Shown here piece after piece: positions 45,822 to 54,530 of a DNA stretch of 64,000 bases. The notes beneath the pieces were generated by a model, which did not search any database, was not told the origin of the DNA, and was given only the letters and a program-made list of their open reading frames with translations. Source of the DNA: Palsa-504 sp963834685 (GTDB taxonomy: Bacteria; Actinomycetota; Actinomycetes; Streptosporangiales; Streptosporangiaceae); assembly GCA_963834685.1 (NCBI GenBank), contig CAWICW010000010.1, positions 186,001 to 250,000 of the forward strand. The letters are read 5' to 3'. The position numbers and the translations under genes are program-made. Every line of letters begins with the position of its first letter. Positions within the stretch are counted from its first letter, which is position 1.

Positions 45822-46466
45822 ATGAACCGCGTGCCGCGCACCGAGGGACCGCCCTGCCTGGACGTGCAGCCGAAGACGCGCGCGGACGGGGCGGCCGGGG
45901 ACCTGGAGCGCATCGTCGGCTCCATCGGCCTGAAGGTGTTCAGCCTCCGCAAGCGGATGGGCCTGTCCCTGCAGCAACTGGGCGAACGCTCCGACGTGTC
46001 GGCCGCCGCGATCCACAAGATCGAGCAGGGCGGCATGGTGCCCACCATCACCACCCTGCTCAAGATCGCGGGCGCGCTTGGCCGGCCGGTGTCCTACTTC
46101 GTGGAAGAAGACGTCGGCCGGGACGACGTGGCCATACTCACCCCGCCGGACGAAGACCGGCCGGTGTACACCTCGCACAAGGGCATCGCCCTGAACAGCA
46201 TCTCAGGGCCGTACGGCCGGTTCCTGCTGGCCGGAGCGCGGGCTACCGTGGCCCCGGGCGCGACCAGCGGGCGCAAGCCCATGCAGCACCCGGGAGAAGA
46301 ACTCGTCCACGTCACCGACGGCCTGCTCGAGTTCACCGTGACCGGGCAGCTGTATCAGGTGGGAACCGGGAGCACGCTGCATTTCCGCGGCGACCAGCCG
46401 CATACCTGGTGCAACCCGGGCGCGACCGAGGCGCACGCGGTCTGGATGGCGCTGCGCCCGCAATAA
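45822..46466 (+). CDS. XRE-family regulator with C-terminal cupin domain
   Basis: A 214-residue regulator. The HTH at about residues 36-90 includes LRKRMGLSLQQLGERSDVSA, IHKIEQGGMVPTITTLLKIA and ALGRP. A cupin sensor domain follows from about 125 to 212 (HPGEELVHVTDG, FRGDQPHTWCNPG). Divergent from the flavoprotein-Sll0783-OsmC operon, so it probably controls that operon and itself. The cupin likely senses a small ligand of the pathway. Confidence 0.88.
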   Translation: MNRVPRTEGPPCLDVQPKTRADGAAGDLERIVGSIGLKVFSLRKRMGLSLQQLGERSDVSAAAIHKIEQGGMVPTITTLLKIAGALGRPVSYFVEEDVGRDDVAILTPPDEDRPVYTSHKGIALNSISGPYGRFLLAGARATVAPGATSGRKPMQHPGEELVHVTDGLLEFTVTGQLYQVGTGSTLHFRGDQPHTWCNPGATEAHAVWMALRPQ

Positions 46467-46502
46467 GAGCAGAGCAATAGGCCCCGCAATAAGTAGGCCG
46501 CC

Positions 46503-47156
46503 GTGATCGCCGACATCCTGCCCGCCGCAGCGGCGGTCGCGGAGTACCTCGGGCCGGAGCCAGAGCCGGATCCGGGACTCTTCCCCGCCGAGGCGGCGCT
46601 GGTGCGCACGGCGGACCTGCGGCGCCGGGCCGAGTTCGCGGCCGGCCGGGCGTGCGCCCGGACGGCGCTGGCCAGGCTCGGCCTGCCGGCCGTACCGGTC
46701 CTGGCGGGCCGGGCGGGCGAGCCCTGCTGGCCGGCCGGGATAACCGGCAGCATCACCCACTGCGCCGGCTACCGGGCCTGCGCTGTGGCGCGCACCACGG
46801 AGCTGGCCGGCCTCGGCATCGACGCCGAACCGAACGCCGGACTCCCGGCCGGGCTGATCGAATCGGTCGCCGGCCACGCCGAGCAGGCCTGGATCGCCCG
46901 GCAGGCGGCGGCCGCTCCCGCGGTCTGCTGGGACCGGCTGCTGTTCAGCGCCAAGGAGGCGGTGGGCAAGCTCTGGTACTCGCTGACCGGGTGCTGGCCG
47001 GGGCCCGGTCAGCTTGGCGTGTTCGCTGACCCGGCCGGCACGTTCGACGTCCAGGTGGCCGGATCCCGCCTGACCGGCCGCTGGCTGGCCCGCGGCGGGC
47101 TGGTCCTGACCGCGATCACCTGCCCGGCCGCGACGGAATCAGCGCAGCGGGAATGA
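46503..47156 (+). CDS. 4'-phosphopantetheinyl transferase (Sfp/EntD type)
   Basis: A 217-residue PPTase. GRACARTAL, the SITHC segment, LGIDAEPN (magnesium Asp/Glu) and FSAKEAVGKLWY are the family signatures. It activates carrier proteins by transferring phosphopantetheine from CoA. GTG start. No PKS, NRPS or carrier protein lies in the window, so the partner is elsewhere. The 3' end overlaps the convergent NTF2-like gene by 18 bp. Confidence 0.92.
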   Translation: MIADILPAAAAVAEYLGPEPEPDPGLFPAEAALVRTADLRRRAEFAAGRACARTALARLGLPAVPVLAGRAGEPCWPAGITGSITHCAGYRACAVARTTELAGLGIDAEPNAGLPAGLIESVAGHAEQAWIARQAAAAPAVCWDRLLFSAKEAVGKLWYSLTGCWPGPGQLGVFADPAGTFDVQVAGSRLTGRWLARGGLVLTAITCPAATESAQRE

Positions 47157-47531
47157 CTGCCCGTGCTCGGCTTCGGGCCGCGGGCCGAAGATGCGCCGGT
47201 CGGCCTCGGCGATGGGCACGTCGTTGATGCTGGCTTCCCGGCGCATCATGTAACCGTCGGCGTCGAACTCCCACAGTTCGTTGCCGTAGCTGCAGAACCA
47301 CCGGCCGGCGGCATCGCGGGACTCGTACTGGAACCGCACGGCGATCCGGTTGCCGTAGAACGACCACAGGTCCTTGCGCAAGGCGTAGTCGAGTTCGCGG
47401 GCCCACTTCCGGCGCAGGAACCCGACGATCTCGGCCCGGCCGGTGACGAATTCATTGCGGTTGCGCCAGACCGAGTCCTCGCTGTACGCACCCGCCACGC
47501 GCTCCGGATCGCGGGTGTTCCACGGGATCAC
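47139..47531 (-). CDS. DUF1348 NTF2-like protein, N-terminally shortened
   Basis: A 130-residue protein beginning at PWNTRDPERVAGAYSEDSVW and containing WARELDYALRKDLWSFYGNR and ELWEFDADGYMMRRE, typical of DUF1348. Family members usually have about 20-25 more residues before the WNTRDP motif (a first helix); here only a GTG start is available, and the upstream frame holds no homologous sequence. It may be a shortened or decaying gene. Confidence 0.75.
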   Translation of the reverse strand: MIPWNTRDPERVAGAYSEDSVWRNRNEFVTGRAEIVGFLRRKWARELDYALRKDLWSFYGNRIAVRFQYESRDAAGRWFCSYGNELWEFDADGYMMRREASINDVPIAEADRRIFGPRPEAEHGQSFPLR

Positions 47532-47639
47532 TCTCCTGATCTTTGGTCGGGAACGACTGTACGCTCCAGGTCAGCGGCATACGGCGCCGAATCCGGGGAA
47601 GCGCCGCTGTTACGCGTAGCATGGGTTGGGGGAAGGGTG

Positions 47640-48311
47640 ATGACCGAGACACGGAAGTGCGAGCAGTGCGGCACGTTGTTCGCGCCGCGGCGTGAGCACG
47701 CCCGGTTCTGCTCGGCCCGCTGCCGGGTGGCCTGGAACCGGCAGCACGCTGGCGATCCGCCCGCCGCGGCGAGCGCGCTCGGCTGGACCATCACCGCGAT
47801 GCGGGACACCGTCGACCGGCTGCTGCGGGCCCGGGCCTCGGACCAGCCGCACGGTTACGCCGCGATCAGCGAGGCCGTATGGTGGGTCACCCTGGTCGAC
47901 GCCACCCTGGTGCGCTACCACCCGGACGTCTACGACGCGGTGCTGGAGGGCCACGACGCGGCCGAGCGCGAGGTCATCGAGGGAACGTTCGGCGGCCTGC
48001 GGTTCGTGCGCAACTGGATGGGCTACCACCTGGACCACTCGGACTTCATCGAGCCGCAGTGCACCCCCGAGAGCCCCGGCGCCGGCCCGATCGCGGCCTG
48101 GACCTGGCGGTCACTACCCGAGCCGGTGCTCGCGGCCCTCCCGGAGCGCGGGCGGGAGTGGGAGATGACCCGGTACCGCGAATACCAGGCCCGGCTCGCG
48201 GGCCGGCCGGTCGGGGAGACGTTCGACTGCGCGGCCGCGTTCCTGCTGCGGGCCTCGGACAGCGGCGTCTCGGACGGCGGCGCAGTTCCCAGCAAGCTCA
48301 GTGCTGGTTAG
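47640..48311 (+). CDS. Zinc-ribbon-start protein of unknown function
   Basis: A 223-residue protein. The N-terminus has a C-x2-C-x13-C-x3-C type pattern (CEQCGTLFAPRREHARFCSA then RC), a treble-clef/zinc-ribbon. The rest is helical with many Trp and His (WNWMGYHLDH-like region near residue 120). The actinobacterial family is recognisable as conserved but has no assigned role. ATG at 47640 with GGAAGG directly upstream. Confidence 0.72.
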   Translation: MTETRKCEQCGTLFAPRREHARFCSARCRVAWNRQHAGDPPAAASALGWTITAMRDTVDRLLRARASDQPHGYAAISEAVWWVTLVDATLVRYHPDVYDAVLEGHDAAEREVIEGTFGGLRFVRNWMGYHLDHSDFIEPQCTPESPGAGPIAAWTWRSLPEPVLAALPERGREWEMTRYREYQARLAGRPVGETFDCAAAFLLRASDSGVSDGGAVPSKLSAG

Positions 48312-48588
48312 CGTCGGTCTTGGCTCGCCGACTGCCGGGCGTCCGGGCTCAGCCACAGCGTGATGTGGGCGGGTGGCCAGCGCGGGCACGGTGGACGAGG
48401 CGACCGGGACCGTCACCCGGCCGGCCACGGCCCGCCCGGTCACGGCCGAGCTGCGGCAGGCCGAATCGGCGGGCTGACCGCGGGCGGCGGGACACGGCGG
48501 CTCGGAGCGAGGGACGCGTTGGGGGTTACGCGGGTAAGGCGGGGCAAGTAGCGTCGGAGACAGAGAAACGATTCACCCCGGAGGGCTA

Positions 48589-50307
48589 ATGAGCACGACC
48601 GTACCGGAAACAGCCTGGCAGGCCGCGGAGTCGGCGGCGGGGGTGCTGGGCCCCGAGGCGGACGTGCTCGCCTCGGTGGATTCGGCAGGCCTGGGCCAGG
48701 CCACCCTCGCGGTGCTGGGCCGGGCGGCCCGGCAGCCGAGCGCGATGGCCGCCGCGACGATGCGCTTCTGGACCAGCGCGGCGATGGCCGGGCCGGCGGC
48801 CACGGCCCGCTGGCTGCGGATGGACGTCGCGCCGCCGGTCCCGGTGCCCGAGGGCGACAAGAGGTTCGCGGACCGGGCGTGGAGCGACAACCCGGCGTTC
48901 TTCGCCGTCCGGCAGGGCTACCTGGCCGCGGCGCGGCTGGCGAACGACGTGCTGGCGGCCGGGTCCGGCGACGCGATCGACGACGCCAAGGCCGCGCTGG
49001 CCACCGGGTTCCTGCTGGACGCGCTCGCGCCGACCAACTTCCTGCTCACTAACCCGGTCGCGCTCAAGCGGGCATTCGAGACCGCCGGCGCCAGCGTGGT
49101 GACCGGGGCCGGGCACATGGTCGACGACCTGGTCAACAACGGCGGCCGGCCCCGCCAGGTGGACACGCGGCCGTTCCGGATCGGGGAGAACCTGGCCGCC
49201 ACCCCCGGGAAGGTCGTGTTCAAGAACGACCTGATGGAGCTGATCCAGTACGCGCCGCAGACCGAGCAGGTCCGCGCGGTCCCGGTGCTGGCCAGTCCGC
49301 CGTGGATCAACAAGTACTACGTCATGGACCTGGCACCCGGCCGCAGCTTCCTGGAATGGGCGGTCCAGCACGAGCGCACCGTGTTCGCCATCTCCTACCG
49401 CAATCCGGACCCCTCGATGAGCCGGATCACGCTGGACGACTACCTCATCCACGGCCCGCGGGAGGCGCTGGACGTCATCGGCGAGATCACCGGCGCGCCC
49501 AAGGTCGATATCATCGGGCTATGCCTCGGCGGGGCGCTGACCGCGATGCTGGCCGCCTACCTGGCCGAGAAGGGCGACGACCGGATCGGCACGATCACGC
49601 TGCTCAACACCCTGCTCGACTACAGCCAGCCCGGCGTGCTGGGCGCCTTCACCGACGAGAAGACGGTGGCCCGGCTGGAACGGCAGATGGCGGCCAAGGG
49701 CGTGCTGGAGGGCAGCCAGATGGCGGGCACCTTCGACATCCTGCGGGCCAACGACCTGATCTTCAACTACGTGGTCTCCAGCTGGCTGATGGGCCAGGAC
49801 CCGCCGGCCTTCGACATCCTGGCCTGGAACGGCGACAGCACCCGGATGCCGGCCGCGATGCACTCGTTCTACCTGCGGTCCCTGTACATGCGCAACGAGC
49901 TGGCCCGGGGCGACATGGAGCTGGCCGGGCAGCGGCTGTCGCTGGCCTCGGTGAAAAACGACACGTACGTGGTGGGCGCGATCAACGACCACATCGTGCC
50001 CTGGCACGGGTCGTTCAAGACCACCGGGCTGATGGGCGGCGCGGTCCGCTACGTGCTGTCCAGCGGCGGCCACATCGCCGGCATCGTCAACCCGCCCACC
50101 CCGAAGGCCTGGTACGAGACGGGCGAGGACACCACGGCCGACCCCGAGGCGTGGCGGGCCGCGGGCACCAAGCACAGCGGGTCCTGGTGGCAGGACTGGA
50201 CCGAGTGGTCCGATGCCCGGGCGGGCGCGCGCGTAAAGCCACCCGCGATGGGCAGCCGCCGGTATCCGGCCCTGGGCGACGCCCCAGGGGACTACGTGAA
50301 GGGCTAG
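48589..50307 (+). CDS. phaC: Poly(3-hydroxyalkanoate) synthase, class I
   Basis: A 572-residue PHA synthase polymerising hydroxyacyl-CoA. The lipase-like box GLCLGG holds the catalytic Cys312. The catalytic Asp is probably in INDHIVPW and the His in SSGGHIAGI. WNGDSTRMP is another family block. The N-terminal about 95 residues are variable. ATG after GGAGGGCTA. Followed 8 bp later by phaB, forming a polymer operon. The nearby Sll0783 homologue is linked with PHB control in cyanobacteria. Confidence 0.94.
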   Translation: MSTTVPETAWQAAESAAGVLGPEADVLASVDSAGLGQATLAVLGRAARQPSAMAAATMRFWTSAAMAGPAATARWLRMDVAPPVPVPEGDKRFADRAWSDNPAFFAVRQGYLAAARLANDVLAAGSGDAIDDAKAALATGFLLDALAPTNFLLTNPVALKRAFETAGASVVTGAGHMVDDLVNNGGRPRQVDTRPFRIGENLAATPGKVVFKNDLMELIQYAPQTEQVRAVPVLASPPWINKYYVMDLAPGRSFLEWAVQHERTVFAISYRNPDPSMSRITLDDYLIHGPREALDVIGEITGAPKVDIIGLCLGGALTAMLAAYLAEKGDDRIGTITLLNTLLDYSQPGVLGAFTDEKTVARLERQMAAKGVLEGSQMAGTFDILRANDLIFNYVVSSWLMGQDPPAFDILAWNGDSTRMPAAMHSFYLRSLYMRNELARGDMELAGQRLSLASVKNDTYVVGAINDHIVPWHGSFKTTGLMGGAVRYVLSSGGHIAGIVNPPTPKAWYETGEDTTADPEAWRAAGTKHSGSWWQDWTEWSDARAGARVKPPAMGSRRYPALGDAPGDYVKG

Positions 50308-50315
50308 ATATCACC

Positions 50316-51056
50316 ATGGCTGACATGAACGGGCAGGTCGCCCTCGTCACGGGCGGGATCCGCGGCATCGGGCTGGCCATCTGCGAACGGCTGATGAACC
50401 GCGGCGTCAAGGTCGCGGCCGGCTACGCGTCCAACGCCGACGCCGCGCAGCAGTTCGCCGACAAGTACGCCGACCGCGGCGTCAGCGTCCACCAGGGCAA
50501 CATCGGCCGCGACGAGGACTGCGAACGGGTCATCGGCGAGGTCCTGGACCGGCACGGCCAGCTGGACATCCTGGTCAACAACGCCGGCATCACGCTGGAC
50601 AAGACCATGCGGAAGATGAGCGCCCACGAATGGGACCACGTCATCCGGGTCAACCTGTCCGGGGCGTTCTACCTGTCGAGGGCCATCTTGCAGCACATGC
50701 TGGACCGCGGCTACGGCCGGATCATCAACATCTCCTCGGTGATCGGGTCGGCCGGCGGGTTCGGGCAGGCTAATTACGCGGCGGCGAAGTCGGGGATGTT
50801 CGGGCTGACCATGAGCCTGGCCCTGGAGACCGCGAGCAAGGGGATCACGGTCAACGCCGTCACGCCCGGCTACATCTCCACCGACATGACCGCCGGCGTC
50901 CCGGCCGGCGCGATGGACAAGATCGTGACCCGGATCCCGGTCGGCCGGCTCGGCGAGGCGAACGAGGTGGCGCGGGTGGTGGAGTTCCTGGCCGATCCGG
51001 AGTCGGGGTACATGACGGGAGGGGTTTACCCCGTCAACGGCGGCCTGTACATGTGA
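50316..51056 (+). CDS. phaB: Acetoacetyl-CoA/3-oxoacyl reductase (SDR)
   Basis: A 246-residue classical SDR. TGGIRGIG is the NADPH-binding glycine motif, NNAGIT the NNAG motif, Ser in ISSVIG and Tyr/Lys in YAAAKSG form the catalytic set, and PGYISTDM follows. Next to phaC, it should reduce acetoacetyl-CoA to (R)-3-hydroxybutyryl-CoA. ATG at 50316. Confidence 0.9.
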   Translation: MADMNGQVALVTGGIRGIGLAICERLMNRGVKVAAGYASNADAAQQFADKYADRGVSVHQGNIGRDEDCERVIGEVLDRHGQLDILVNNAGITLDKTMRKMSAHEWDHVIRVNLSGAFYLSRAILQHMLDRGYGRIINISSVIGSAGGFGQANYAAAKSGMFGLTMSLALETASKGITVNAVTPGYISTDMTAGVPAGAMDKIVTRIPVGRLGEANEVARVVEFLADPESGYMTGGVYPVNGGLYM

Positions 51057-51125
51057 CGGCGGCAGGCACCATGCTCCGTTCGGCAGAAATGGTTTTAAGA
51101 ACCGGGGTCGGCGGGTCAGGACATG

Positions 51126-51171
51126 CGAAAGCCGGATGGGTCGGCCTCGGGGGGCACCCATCCGGCTTTCG
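51126..51171. terminator. Bidirectional transcription terminator
   Basis: A perfect 16-bp stem: CGAAAGCCGGATGGGT (51126-51141) and ACCCATCCGGCTTTCG (51156-51171), 14-nt loop. It lies between convergent phaCB and the secreted protein gene and can end transcripts from both sides. Confidence 0.88.
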
Positions 51172-51177
51172 TCGCGG

Positions 51178-52116
51178 TTACGGGTTGAAGACCAGGCTGA
51201 ACGTGCCGCCGAAGGCCTTGATCCCGTTGCCGTTGCCCGCGGGCAGCGCGCCGCCGTTCGACGTCGGCACGAGGGCCTCATGGCTGAACAGGTAGAGCGG
51301 ATGGCCGTTCCAGGTGGCCTGGATAAGGCCGCTGAGCAGGCCGGTCACGCCGACGCCGGAGGCCGGCACGCCGGTGTAACCCGGTGATCCGCTGGTGTAC
51401 ACCGGAGGCCAGGCACGCGCGCAGGCCGAGATCGCGGCGCACGTTGTGGTGTAGGAGCCCAGGTCACCGCTGAAGGTGTAGACCGGGAAATTGACCCAGC
51501 CGATCCCGGTCATGAACGGCTCGGCGAGCACGGTCCGCCCGCGGACCTTAGTGGTGGTCAAGGTCCCGGCCCACGGCACCGGCTGACCGCCCGGCGACAT
51601 GAGCCACCAGATGCCGTGCCAGGGCGGCAGGCCCGGTTCGAACCAGCCTTCGCCGGTGACCGCGGCGGGCTGCTGGTCGAACAGGTACAGCGGGTGCCCG
51701 GCGTAGGTGACCTGCCAGCCGACGCCCTTGCGGTAGACGCGGCCGAGCAGCGCCGCTCGCACGCCAGGTCCGGCGACCGGCCTGCCGTTGGTGGTGATGG
51801 CGGGCCATTCGGCGTTCTTGTCGTTCGACGGCCCGGTGCAGGTGATCGGCCCGACCGGGGTGCTCGTCGCGCCGGTCGTGCAGCCGTAGCTGTGACCGTG
51901 GTCCGAGCTGATGAAGTACAGCGTGTAGTTCTTGAACGGACCGGAGCCGACGGCCAGCGACCAGCCGAAGGCCGTATCGGCCACGATGATCTTGGTGCCC
52001 CTCGGGGCGGCGTGGTGCGCTGTGGACGCCGCTGTGGACGCCAGGGCAGGCGTCGCGGTCAGCGCAAGGGCTGCGGCTGGCACCGCGAGCAGTGCCAGCG
52101 ATCTGCGGATGGACAT
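51178..52116 (-). CDS. Secreted protein with COG4315-type lipoprotein repeats
   Basis: A 312-residue exported protein. A signal peptide is clear: MSIRRS, hydrophobic LALLAVPAAALALT, cleavage near PALAS. The mature part has repeated blocks YAGHPLYLFDQQ and WNGHPLYLFSHE, the secreted-repeat domain of unknown function (PF03640 type). No lipobox Cys follows the signal, so it is likely free or wall-associated. The ATG at 52116 follows AAGGAG. Confidence 0.82.
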   Translation of the reverse strand: MSIRRSLALLAVPAAALALTATPALASTAASTAHHAAPRGTKIIVADTAFGWSLAVGSGPFKNYTLYFISSDHGHSYGCTTGATSTPVGPITCTGPSNDKNAEWPAITTNGRPVAGPGVRAALLGRVYRKGVGWQVTYAGHPLYLFDQQPAAVTGEGWFEPGLPPWHGIWWLMSPGGQPVPWAGTLTTTKVRGRTVLAEPFMTGIGWVNFPVYTFSGDLGSYTTTCAAISACARAWPPVYTSGSPGYTGVPASGVGVTGLLSGLIQATWNGHPLYLFSHEALVPTSNGGALPAGNGNGIKAFGGTFSLVFNP

Positions 52117-52569
52117 GGGTTTCTCCTTTTCCCTCCCGATTGCGTCCCGCATTCCGGGCCGGCCGTGGTGGCTCGGCCCGGCGCGAGGACGCACCGAATA
52201 CCCGCTCGATTCCCGGGTACCTGCCTTGCGTGGCCGGATGGCCCCCCAAGCAAGACAGCGTGCAGCGGTGATCGCCAGCGGTACCAGGCCGCCGCAGGTC
52301 GTACATCAACCGACACCAATAATCACCGCGACTCAAGATCCGCGCACTTCGTCACTAATGCGACCGGAATGAGACAACCCTAGACCCCAGACCGTTCCGA
52401 AATCGTTACGGGTTACGACACGCCTGGTCACGGCGTGCTGGCCGACGCGATCGGCCGTCGCGGCGGAGTCCGGTCTGGGGCGCGCGCGACCGCAACGCGT
52501 GCGCGACCGCGGCTTAGGATCGACTAGCCTGGGAATAGCCGTAACTGCCACAAAGAGTGGGGATTCGAG
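52117..52569. other. 453-bp divergent intergenic region
   Basis: Lies between the secreted protein gene (minus) and the kinase-like gene (plus). I see no coding frame or strong promoter consensus. Confidence 0.35.
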
Positions 52570-54094
52570 GTGGTAGTGCCGCTTACGTCTGCCGAGCCGC
52601 GCACGATCGGGCCGTTCCAGCTGCTCGAGCCGCTGGGCGGCAGCGGGCTGTTCCTGGGCCGGACGCCGAGCGGGGAACGCGTCGCGGTGCGGGTCATCCG
52701 GGCCGAAGTGGCGGCGGATCCCGGGTTCCGGGCCGAGGTCGCCGCGGCCCGCCGGGTGGACGGGGCGTTCACGACGCCGGTGGTCGCCGCGGACCTGGAC
52801 GCCGACGTGCCGTGGCTGGCCACGGCGTACGTCCCTGGGCCGACGCTGGCCGAGGCGGTCCGCGACCACGGACCGGTGCCGGCCGCTACCGTGCGGGCGC
52901 TGGCCACCGGGCTGGCGGAGGGCCTGCGCGCCATCCACGACGCGGGGCTGGTACACCGCGATCTCAGTCCCTCCAACGTCCTGCTGACCGGGGACGGGCC
53001 GCGGGTGACCGGGTTCGGGCTCGGGCTCGCGTTCGGGTCGGCGGGCGCGGATTTCGGATCTCCGGGGTTCTTGTCGCCGGAGCAGGCCCTGGGGCATGAC
53101 GTCGGGCCGCCGAGCGACATCTTCAGCCTGGGTGCGGTGCTGGTTTACGCGGCTACTGGACAAGGGCCGTTCGGGGCCGGGTCGAGTGCATTGCTGATGT
53201 ACCGGCTGGTCAACAGCGCGGCTGACCTCGGCGAACTGCCGGGCGAACTGCGGTTCCTGGTCGGCAGTTGCCTGGCCAAGCAGCCGGGTGACCGGCCGTC
53301 GGCGAGCCGACTGCTGGGCGAGCTCGGGGCTATCGGGCCGGGTGCGGTTCCCGGGTCGCTGGCGGGGGCTGTCTTCGCTGGCGGGTGTGTCTTCGCTGGC
53401 GGGTGTGTCTTCGCTGGCGGGTGTGTCTTCGCTGGCGGGTGTGTCTTCGCTGGCGGGTGTGTCCGCGGGCGAGGCGGGGCTGGGCGGGAGCTGGCGTTCG
53501 CGACGCCGGTGGCCCCGGCCACGGGGCCCGGCGTGGATCGCCGCCGGGGTGGTGGCCGCCTGCGCCGCGGTGGTCTTCCTCCTGACCGGCGGCGTCCCGC
53601 TGTCGCCCGCCGGGCGCGGGCAGCCCCATGCCGGGGCGGCGCTGGCGGAACCGGAGTCGACGTCGCAGGCCCCGCTGATCTCGAGCTCGTCGCCGTCGGT
53701 GCCCGGCGGTTCGGCGCCGGTGCGGCACTCGCGCCTGGGGCAGTCGGCCCAGATCACCCCGGCGGCGTTGCAGGGCCCGTCGGCGTCGGCGTTCTTGAGT
53801 CCGTCGGTGGCGCCGTCCGTGCCCCCGCCGGCGCTGCCTTCGGTGCCGCCGTCGGTGCCCGCGAGCCCGTCGGCGTCGGCGTCGCCGTCCGCTTCGCCAT
53901 CGGCGTCTGCGTCGCCCTCTCCGTCGCCGTCGCCGTCGGCTTCTTCCTCGCCGTCGGCTTCTTCCTCGCCGTCGGCTTCCTCGTCGCCGTCGTCGTCTCC
54001 TTCTTCTTCCGTGTCGTCGTCCGCTTCCTCGTCGTCGACGCCTTCCTCGTCGTCGGCGTCCTCGTCGCCGTCTGGGTCGGCGAGTTCGGGCTGA
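52570..54094 (+). pseudogene. Ser/Thr kinase-like (pseudokinase) gene with internal frameshift
   Basis: From GTG 52570, about 265 codons encode a PknB-type kinase fold (GPFQLLEPLGGSGLFLG, HRDLSPSNVLL, GSPGFLSPEQA, PSDIFSLGAVL). Key residues are changed: VAVRVIR has Arg for the ATP lysine, HRDLS has Ser for the catalytic-loop Lys, and DFG reads GFG. The natural C-terminal part (a transmembrane segment GVVAACAAVVFLLTGG and a Ser/Pro-rich tail) lies in the next frame (53461-54094). The frame is lost around a five-copy 18-bp repeat. In the kinase frame the ORF runs to 54111 as unlikely sequence. Either a decayed gene or an unresolved sequence error. Confidence 0.7.
53371..53460. repeat. Five perfect 18-bp tandem repeats
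   Basis: The unit gtcttcgctggcgggtgt is repeated five times exactly, preceded by a degenerate copy. It reads VFAGGC in the kinase frame and SSLAGV in the frame of the membrane-anchor tail. Confidence 0.95.
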
Positions 54095-54530
54095 GATTCG
54101 TCACGGCGTAAGCGGCTGTGATCCGGCTCGCCGGGCGCGGTGTCGGCGGCGGCGGACGGCGTCGATGGCGACCACTACCGCGATGATCGCCGCTTCGATG
54201 ACGGCGGTACGGACCAGGTCCCTGACGTCGGACGGTCGGCAGAGCGGCCGGATGGAGATGGACCGGGCCGCCCCCGCTCGTGCCCGCGGTCAGCCGGTGG
54301 TTTCCGGCGGGCGGACTCGTCCCGCAGCGGGCTGCGGGCCCATGTGCGGGCCTGGCCGGCCGCCTGCCGGGCTCGGTTCTGCGGGCGTACGGGCGCCCCT
54401 TCCCCGGCGGCTGGCCGTGGCCGGTAATGCGGAGATCGGGTGTGCATTCGCCGGCGTGTCGGATTGCTTGGATTAAGGTTTTTAGCTACTGTGTTCGCAT
54501 AAGATCATTCATCCGAACGGATCGTGGCGT
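54095..54530. other. 436-bp stretch without a supported gene
   Basis: Short frames only. The right end (about 54475-54530) is AT-rich and probably holds the promoter of the DUF222/HNH gene. A minus-strand frame at about 54101-54240 shows a hydrophobic stretch but has no start codon. Confidence 0.35.

Noticed and set aside
48373..48477. A 34-codon frame before phaC (GTG start, ending ELRQAESAG)
   Set aside because: Too short, no Shine-Dalgarno and no recognisable family; could be a relic but not supportable.
52333..53757. Minus-strand 474-residue ORF opposite the kinase-like gene
   Set aside because: Antisense composition with repeats mirrored from the 18-bp array; no domain.
54101..54240. 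Minus-strand hydrophobic frame (AIIAVVVAIDAV then Arg-rich tail)
   Set aside because: Looks like a membrane peptide, but no start codon lies in frame before it.
54490..54525. GTTCG...CGAAC arms before the DUF222 gene as a LexA box
   Set aside because: Arms are about 16 bp apart, unlike the compact actinobacterial LexA site.
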